64,000 nt of DNA from Megalonaias nervosa. Taxonomy: Eukaryota; Mollusca; Bivalvia; Unionida; Unionidae. The notes under the pieces are model-generated. The model had not been told where the DNA came from and ran no database searches. It saw nothing but the letters and a program-made list of their open reading frames with translations. Made by a program: the position numbers and the translations under genes. Positions 62,501 to 64,000 of this stretch are shown one piece after another. The stretch covers positions 1-64,000 of the forward strand of contig JAECUM010093717.1 in assembly GCA_016617855.1 (NCBI GenBank), in the 5' to 3' direction. Every line of letters begins with the position of its first letter. Within the stretch, counting starts at the first letter, position 1.

Positions 62501-63302
62501 ATAGTTTAAAAAAATTATATTAAAATTACAGCCAAAAAGTTTGTGCCTTATATTCAACCTGATTTTATGGACAGAGAACATTCAATTAAATGTTAAATTT
62601 TTGCTTTTAATTTTACTATCTTATACATAAACACCAGTATTTGTTTTTCTTTCTGTGTGTAACACTTGCCAAACAAAAGGTTGCAAATTCATAGCTTTTG
62701 GTGATTCATAGCTTTTGGTGGCATCCAATTCTTAAAAAATGTTTTTTGGATTTTTATGTCCAAACTTTCTTTTAAAACTCGCTCATCCCATTATTTTAAT
62801 TTTAATTTACTTTTTTTATTCCTGTCCAAGGACGGGCAATTAACCTAGTCAACTTATATTCAGAAAAGTTATGTAATATGAAATAGTAAAGCAGAAGCTA
62901 TTTATTTCGCTGGTGGTCTTGTCCGAGTGGTTCTGATTTCTTCAAACTCTTCGTGCAATTGGGCTGAGATAAACAGCCAGTGCTGCAGGAAAGCCTGAGG
63001 TGCTCAGAATGACCAAATGTTGCCATGATAACATACAATCATATAGTACTAATAAAAGTCAGTCTTGTGAAAATTATGTTTTATTGTAGGATGACCAATT
63101 TCACTTTTCAAATACCTACTGTCATGTCAAACCTTGTGTCAGGCTTGTCTATGCCATACCGCCTCATAGCCTGTTGGTAAGTTAATCGAGGAAATGGTGT
63201 TTCAGGTCGTCCCTCCAAATCTTCTGGCCAGCTAAAATGAAGAAGGTCTTCAATCAGGAACTGTATACCTTCCATCTCAACAAAGGACATCTCTATATCT
63301 AG
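29454..63302 (-). CDS. DARS2: Mitochondrial aspartyl-tRNA synthetase, C-terminal 363 codons in ten exons
   Basis: DARS2 charges mitochondrial tRNA-Asp with aspartate. Ten minus-strand exons total 1092 nt including the stop, and all boundaries are GT-AG with matching phase. The protein is bacterial-type class II AspRS. It begins in the end of motif 2 (LDIEMSF), then '[11 protein letters not shown]', the bacterial insertion (GAD-like) region, the catalytic '[13 protein letters not shown]', motif 3 split across the last two exons (GGIALG/GLDRL), and a C terminus with '[20 protein letters not shown]'. The eukaryotic cytosolic enzyme lacks this insertion region, so DARS1 is excluded. The exons for the N-terminal anticodon-binding domain, mitochondrial presequence and most of motif 2 lie beyond 64000. 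No stops or frameshifts were seen, so the gene looks functional despite repeat-laden introns. Confidence 0.95.
29630..31130. other. Intron stretch with no recognised element
   Basis: A 136-codon minus-strand frame (30460-30050) and shorter plus frames were inspected. None shows a domain I recognise, and all lie inside a DARS2 intron. A 'tgtgtgtgtatatatata' tract lies at 30719-30738. Confidence 0.4.
31135..31350. repeat. Short tandem repeat, unit about 23 bp
   Basis: About nine copies of 'TTTGTATTTTGTTATATTTA', with slight variation. Confidence 0.95.
32100..32760. repeat. Minisatellite, unit 31 bp
   Basis: About 16 copies built from 'GATTGTTAAATATATCTAGT' and 'GGTACCTACAT', interrupted by a hAT MITE at 32529-32692. 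Confidence 0.95.
32529..32692. mobile_element. 164-bp hAT MITE with 8-bp target duplication
   Basis: The left end reads CAGGGGTCTCAAACTC and the right end GTGTTTGAGACCCATG, an imperfect inverted pair with the CAGGGGT start typical of hAT elements. It is flanked by ATCAAGCA (32521-32528) and ATCTAGCG (32693-32700), an 8-bp duplication with two mismatches lying inside the 31-bp repeat unit. No transposase, so it is non-autonomous. Confidence 0.85.
32760..33040. other. Intron stretch with no recognised element
   Basis: Nothing recognisable. Confidence 0.4.
33050..33955 (+). pseudogene. LINE retrotransposon fragment (endonuclease and ORF2 C-terminal end)
   Basis: At 33057-33260 the frame reads '[20 protein letters not shown]' and '[13 protein letters not shown]', a segment typical of the apurinic endonuclease domain of non-LTR retrotransposons. 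After a jump that omits the reverse transcriptase, 33450-33600 reads '[19 protein letters not shown]', from the C-terminal part of ORF2. 33750-33950 reads '[19 protein letters not shown]' and 'HKSQNFS', its last part. An (AAT)n tract and a short 'gactttatttaaagagggtaac' insert separate these. It is internally deleted with several stops. It leads straight into the 33-bp minisatellite. Confidence 0.75.
33608..33652. repeat. (AAT)n microsatellite
   Basis: About 14 AAT triplets inside the LINE fragment. Confidence 0.96.
33939..35860. repeat. 33-bp minisatellite with higher-order repeats and long open frames
   Basis: About 58 units based on 'AGCAGCATGTCCTCTATTGA' followed by 'TCAAGCAAACCCA'. Because 33 is a multiple of three and some frames lack stops, two plus frames (repeats of [11 protein letters not shown] and [11 protein letters not shown]) and one minus frame ([11 protein letters not shown]) stay open over hundreds of codons. 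Units vary at a few positions (caa/cac/cat, gca/aca, ccc/caa). Blocks of variant units recur: the run ending in 'AKQKQHVLY' occurs at about 34570-34841 and again at 34890-35170. It is inside a DARS2 intron and antisense to it. Confidence 0.95.
36394..36612. mobile_element. MITE family A, copy 1
   Basis: Inverted ends: left TACTTTATATACTCGTTTAT, right (reverse-complemented) TACTGTATATACTCACTTAT. The interior has 'AACAACAAAGATTCTGATCT' and 'CAGATCAGAGTCCATGTTGT'. Copies 2 and 3 share the same order and orientation. Confidence 0.8.
36911..37062. repeat. Tandem repeat, unit 52 bp, three copies
   Basis: Three nearly identical copies of 'AAGGAGAAACTATAGTCTCC' followed by 'AATCTGAGCTGATCCAATAG' and 'TGGGTGCCTTGT'. 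Confidence 0.95.
37425..37710. repeat. Tandem repeat, unit about 62 bp
   Basis: Four diverged copies of 'GACCACCCCTTCTGCCA', 'AGTGGTCACTCAACA' and 'GGTGAACCAAATAATGT'. Confidence 0.88.
37960..38575. repeat. Minisatellite, unit about 28 bp
   Basis: About 22 variable units of 'CTGACTGACCACTACAGT' and 'AATCACC'. It starts after 'gactttgaataatcttagagtgacca', which recurs at 42345 beside a second short array. Confidence 0.93.
38655..39045. repeat. Minisatellite, unit 55 bp, with internal hairpin
   Basis: Seven near-identical units of 'TGCAAGGGGTACAGCTACAA' plus 'CAGGGCCATACCGAATTC' and 'TGGCCCTGTTGAC'. CAGGGCCA and TGGCCCTG are inverted repeats, so each unit can form an 8-bp stem. Confidence 0.96.
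39940..40640. repeat. Diverged repeats, unit about 160 bp
   Basis: Four to five old units share 'caccaagtttcat', 'gtgactttctt' and 'tttactaaagtcagtaaa' words. Confidence 0.55.
40919..40994 (-). CDS. DARS2: DARS2 exon i (76 bp)
   Basis: Acceptor TTTCAG and donor GTAAGT. It encodes '[17 protein letters not shown]', the first half of motif 3, and ends in phase 1. Confidence 0.96.
41439..41498. repeat. GT/GC microsatellite
   Basis: (GT)n passing into GCGT and CGTGCATG words, just beside the donor site of DARS2 exon h. Confidence 0.95.
41510..41620 (-). CDS. DARS2: DARS2 exon h (37 codons)
   Basis: Acceptor TTGTAG and donor GTTATT, phase 0. It encodes '[20 protein letters not shown]', part of the aspartyl-adenylate site. 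A GT/GC microsatellite abuts the donor side (41439-41498). Confidence 0.96.
41740..42062. repeat. Minisatellite, unit 43 bp
   Basis: About seven units of 'GCCCATTAGTATCAGCAGGT' followed by 'GGGCTTCCTATCAGGCAAGT'. Confidence 0.95.
42345..42445. repeat. Short second copy of the 28-bp array with its flank
   Basis: 'CTTTGAATAATCTTAGAGTG' followed by 'aatcaccctaactgatcagtaatcaccctgactgacc' repeats the start of the 37.96-kb array, in another DARS2 intron about 4.4 kb away. Confidence 0.85.
43234..43412. mobile_element. MITE family A, copy 2
   Basis: Ends TTACTGTATACATTTGCTTA and (reverse-complemented) ACTCACTCATAAGACAC. The interior matches copy 1 ('gcaaataataaagatcctg', 'caggtcagagtctatgttgt'). 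Confidence 0.75.
43395..43580. repeat. Tandem repeat, unit about 62 bp, three copies
   Basis: Three copies of 'GTACTTAATGCCCATAGATG' plus 'CATATTTCATGCATGCACAT', adjoining and partly including the right end of MITE copy 2. Confidence 0.92.
43600..45540. other. Intron stretch with no firmly recognised element
   Basis: No exon is expected or found. The 44.9-45.2 kb part has LTR-like features but lacks a defined start or target duplication. Confidence 0.35.
45546..45768. mobile_element. Possible MITE with CACAAG/CAAGTG ends
   Basis: Left 'ATAGGGAAACCCCACCC' pairs with the right end, 'GGGTGGGTTTTCCCTGA', as an imperfect inverted repeat. The outer words also pair. The interior has three or four 'CTTGTTCCTGCCCA' repeats. 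The target duplication is not clear. Confidence 0.5.
46030..46640. repeat. Minisatellite, unit about 40 bp
   Basis: About 14 units, the central seven (46150-46410) being nearly identical: 'GACCTAGACAATTTGATGAC' plus 'CCATGCTAGCATACCTT'. Units decay towards both edges. Confidence 0.93.
46794..46873 (-). CDS. DARS2: DARS2 exon g (80 bp)
   Basis: Acceptor GTACAG and donor GTGAGA. It encodes '[19 protein letters not shown]', the conserved HHPFT motif. Confidence 0.95.
46880..47650. other. Intron stretch with no recognised element
   Basis: Nothing recognisable. Confidence 0.4.
47665..48310. repeat. Minisatellite, unit 45 bp
   Basis: About 14 units of 'TAGTTTCTTGTACAGGGCAT' plus 'GGTCATATATTTAGCTTGTA', some with an AGGG insertion that lengthens the unit to 49 bp. 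Confidence 0.96.
48798..48850. repeat. (AT)n microsatellite
   Basis: About 50 bp of AT dinucleotides. Confidence 0.97.
48933..48978. repeat. (AT)n microsatellite
   Basis: About 45 bp of AT dinucleotides. Confidence 0.97.
49185..49915. repeat. Minisatellite with two unit lengths (about 40 and 56 bp)
   Basis: The first part repeats 'GGAACACCACACCATGCCTA' plus 'TTATACATACATGTATATAT'. Later units replace the tail with 'GGGCATGCAGTAGGTGTATA'. Composite blocks also recur (49560-49600 and 49705-49750). Confidence 0.95.
50053..50133 (-). CDS. DARS2: DARS2 exon f (81 bp)
   Basis: Acceptor ACCAG and donor GTAGGT, phase 1 on both sides. It encodes '[18 protein letters not shown]', a highly conserved class IIb segment. 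Confidence 0.95.
50260..51235. other. Intron stretch with no recognised element
   Basis: Nothing recognisable beyond AT-rich sequence. Confidence 0.4.
51250..51582. repeat. Minisatellite, unit 34 bp
   Basis: Ten units of 'GATGTTTTCATCATCAAATG' plus 'ATAACACAAGCTGG', highly homogeneous. Confidence 0.97.
52101..52155 (-). CDS. DARS2: DARS2 exon e (55 bp)
   Basis: Acceptor TTTCAG and donor GTAAGA. It encodes [18 protein letters not shown] plus one base, ending in phase 1. Confidence 0.93.
52228..52428. mobile_element. MITE family A, copy 3
   Basis: Interior 'GCAAACAACAAAGATCTTAA', 'GCAGATCAGAGTCTATCATG' and 'GGGTCTGTGCAGTTGGAC' match copy 1 in order. The ends are more diverged. Confidence 0.75.
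52455..52512. repeat. (AT)n microsatellite
   Basis: A short GT run then about 55 bp of AT dinucleotides, adjoining MITE copy 3. Confidence 0.97.
52594..53430. repeat. Minisatellite, unit 45-48 bp, open in one frame
   Basis: About 17 units of 'ATTATGTTTAACAGGATACA' plus 'TGATATGTCAATACAGGTGG' and 'GAGTGG'. Being a multiple of three it leaves a 223-codon plus frame ([16 protein letters not shown] repeats), antisense to DARS2 and in an intron. I do not call it a gene. Confidence 0.96.
53741..54235. repeat. Minisatellite, unit 50 bp, grown from a SINE body
   Basis: Five perfect 50-bp units starting TCTCTGTCAATGTGGGTATG, then rearranged units with extra 15-bp 'AAGCTTGCCAGTAG' pieces. The unit contains 'TGTGGGTATGTGAGAAAGCT', which is the body of the SINE at 55140-55373. 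The array is followed by a SINE tail. Confidence 0.95.
54236..54345 (+). mobile_element. SINE 3' end (plus strand)
   Basis: Reads 'GGTTCAGATTCTTCCTCAAC', 'GTATAGCCAGCCTATCGTGT' and 'GGTGTTAAACCCAGAACA', matching the 3' part of the SINE at 55140-55373 in opposite orientation. Confidence 0.75.
54400..54850. repeat. Diverged 'gaccttgacc' repeat with gacagacagac tail
   Basis: Two old units with 'tgaccttgacct' and 'ggcaaagttcacgaaact' words, ending in 'CTGGCAGACAGACAGACAAG'. Related to the repeats at 6.9-7.9 kb. Confidence 0.5.
55140..55373 (-). mobile_element. tRNA-derived SINE, second family
   Basis: The minus strand starts GCAGTGGCCGAGTGGTCTAA, with an A box like tRNA-Leu/Ser. The B box GGTTCGAGTTG lies about 50 nt on. 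The body has 'TGTGGGTATGTGAGAAAGC' and the end 'GGCATTAAACCCAAAACA'. Its body gave rise to the array at 53.74 kb. Confidence 0.85.
55667..55825 (-). CDS. DARS2: DARS2 exon d (53 codons)
   Basis: Acceptor TGACAG and donor GTAAGT, phase 0. It ends with '[15 protein letters not shown]', the conserved 'LLTAG' region of AspRS. Confidence 0.93.
55904..56345. mobile_element. Foldback (palindromic) element, about 440 bp
   Basis: The left arm begins TGCAATAAAGTGACGACGAA and the right arm ends with its near complement. The centre is GGAAAATATTTTCC at 56101-56114, flanked by GTTGCAGATACT and AGTATCTGCAAC. Arms of about 200 and 235 bp match closely apart from insertions in the right arm. No coding capacity. 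AT microsatellites flank it. Confidence 0.88.
56440..56506. repeat. (AT)n microsatellite
   Basis: About 62 bp of AT then ACACACAC. Confidence 0.97.
57318..57626. repeat. Inverted repeat near the DIRS fragment
   Basis: GCAAATTTTAAAGTAAATTA at 57318-57337 recurs inverted near 57599-57626, extending to TGTTTCTC. It may be part of the terminal repeat structure of the DIRS element. Confidence 0.6.
57700..59337 (-). pseudogene. DIRS-like retrotransposon fragment (RT and tyrosine recombinase)
   Basis: DIRS elements encode a reverse transcriptase/RNase H and a tyrosine recombinase. 59337-58972 reads RT motifs ('[20 protein letters not shown]', then '[17 protein letters not shown]' and, after a shift, 'AYLDAIL' where the catalytic YxDD is expected). 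58975-58622 reads '[15 protein letters not shown]' and '[15 protein letters not shown]', as in the region after the RT. 58510-58188 reads recombinase sequence ('[17 protein letters not shown]', '[10 protein letters not shown]'). Most of the RNase H and the recombinase N terminus are missing. It is broken by shifts and lies in a DARS2 intron on the same strand. The 57.7-57.9 kb part probably belongs to its 3' region. Confidence 0.75.
59689..59757 (-). CDS. DARS2: DARS2 exon c (23 codons)
   Basis: Acceptor TTGCAG and donor GTAAGT, phase 0. It encodes '[20 protein letters not shown]' at its end, matching the insertion domain of the mitochondrial enzyme. Confidence 0.9.
60190..60680. repeat. Minisatellite, dimeric unit about 61 bp
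   Basis: About 16 half-units of 'GTCTTGAAAGACCACTG' alternate between a 'ttatgagaccacct' and a 'ctatgagagaataact' tail, so the true period is the pair. Confidence 0.93.
60839..60946 (-). CDS. DARS2: DARS2 exon b (36 codons)
   Basis: Acceptor TTCTAG and donor GTAAGA, phase 0. It encodes LTDVTKHLL to FRVPKGT, the start of the insertion domain. Confidence 0.92.
61150..61390 (-). mobile_element. tRNA-derived SINE, diverged copy
   Basis: Head on the minus strand GGTGGCTTATGTGGTTAGAG, with a degenerate B box GGATTCAAACCC. The body matches the 5.3-kb SINE ('CAGTCCTAACACTAG' on plus). Confidence 0.8.
61400..61985. other. Intron stretch with a short SINE-tail relic
   Basis: No exon. 'GCTGAAAAATGGCGTTAAAC' at about 61819 matches the SINE 3' end seen at 54.3 kb. 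Confidence 0.5.
61995..62268. repeat. Minisatellite, unit 37 bp
   Basis: Seven units of 'CCATTCCCTGGTAAATTCCC' plus 'CATTATACAGTATTTAT'. Decayed 'cagtatttat' words continue to about 62380. Confidence 0.96.
62400..63110. other. Intron stretch with no recognised element
   Basis: Nothing recognisable. Confidence 0.4.
63120..63302 (-). CDS. DARS2: DARS2 exon a (61 codons)
   Basis: Acceptor TTGCAG and donor GTAGGT, both at phase 0. It begins [14 protein letters not shown] (end of motif 2) and contains '[20 protein letters not shown]', characteristic of bacterial-type AspRS. Confidence 0.95.
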
Positions 63303-63319
63303 CTGCAATGAAAAATGTA

Positions 63320-63740
63320 CTCTCTAAGTTTACACAACAGTGTCACATTCTAATTCTGACTTGACTCTATATGTTGATGTATGATTGCTGCAATGGGAAA
63401 AGTAGTCCATATGTTTACAAAATAGTGTCACATTCTTATTCTGACTTGACTCAATATGTTGATGTATGATTGCTGCAATGGAAAAAGTAGTCCCGAAGTT
63501 TACAAAACAGTGTTACATTCTAATTCTGACTTGACTATAATTGATGTATTATTGCTGGAATGGAAAGAGTAGTCCCTAAGTTTATAAAACAGTGTCACAT
63601 TGTAATTCTCACTTGATTCTTTAATTTGATGTATGATTGCTGCAATGGAAAAAGTACACCCTAAGTTTACCAAACAGTGTCAGATTCTAATTCTGACTTG
63701 ACTCTATATGTTGATATAATGATTGCTCATTGGCTTGTTG
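63320..63740. repeat. Tandem repeat, unit about 84 bp
   Basis: Five copies of 'CAGTGTCACATTCTAATTCT', 'TTGATGTATGATTGCTGCAA' and 'AAAAGTAGTCCCTAAGTTTA', just upstream of DARS2 exon a. Confidence 0.94.
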
Positions 63741-64000
63741 TCAGCCAATCAGATGTCACAATTTTTAACTCTGATTTGATTCTTCATGCTGAATCCTGAC
63801 TGATCAAATGGCTTAATGTTGGCCAATCAGATGTCACAATTTTAATTGGTGTCTGAATCTGTATGTAAGAACTGTCTGTAATCTTTGCATCAGGTCTGCT
63901 CAAGAAATTTATTTTTTATTTTTAGCTTTACACTGGAGTCATACATAATCCATAAAACTCAAATGTTTCTCACAGCAAATTGTCACATGTCTAGGCTCAT

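Overview
This is animal nuclear DNA, most likely from a mollusc (probably a bivalve). The grounds are a spliced mitochondrial aspartyl-tRNA synthetase gene with GT-AG introns, tRNA-derived SINEs of a type I associate with mollusc genomes, long AT/GT microsatellites, very many unrelated minisatellites in introns, DIRS, LINE and hAT relics, and a decayed Polinton/adintovirus-like element. The species call is inference; no search was possible.

Layout. 1-9.5 kb: no gene recognised; degenerate tandem repeats, a ~54-bp minisatellite, a SINE, microsatellites and a hairpin. 9.5-25.3 kb: a decayed Polinton (Maverick)/adintovirus-like element. Nearly all of it reads on the minus strand, in the order: protein-primed DNA polymerase B, a two-BIR IAP-like gene, an unknown 211-aa ORF, A32-type packaging ATPase, a small basic core-like protein, major capsid protein (C-terminal part only), a conserved small Cys/His protein, adenain-type protease, and three short charged genes. 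Two more small ORFs lie at 24.3-25.3 kb, one of them a divergent zinc-knuckle gene. No integrase and no convincing long terminal inverted repeats were found. Stops, frameshifts and internal deletions show the element is dead, and a second transposon of about 3 kb (20728-23720) sits inside the polymerase gene.

25.3-29.4 kb: repeats, including a 2.5-kb AT-rich satellite. 29.4-64 kb: the C-terminal 363 codons of DARS2 (mitochondrial AspRS) on the minus strand, in ten exons with clean splice sites and consistent phase. The 5' exons lie beyond 64000. Its introns hold more than a dozen separate minisatellites, three copies of one MITE family, a hAT MITE, a LINE fragment, a DIRS fragment, SINEs and a ~440-bp palindrome.

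The most unusual signal is in the three short genes at the left end of the viral element (9.5-12.1 kb). Each starts at a shared promoter-like motif (ATAA(A/G), 4-6 nt, then AGCGTTC). Two end about 28 nt after the stop codon in a stem-loop with a TTTC loop followed by AGGGCT, much like the 3' processing signal of replication-dependent histone mRNAs. The third has the 5' half of the same hairpin. If real, the element borrowed S-phase histone-type mRNA 3'-end formation for a set of genes, which I have not seen described for Polintons.
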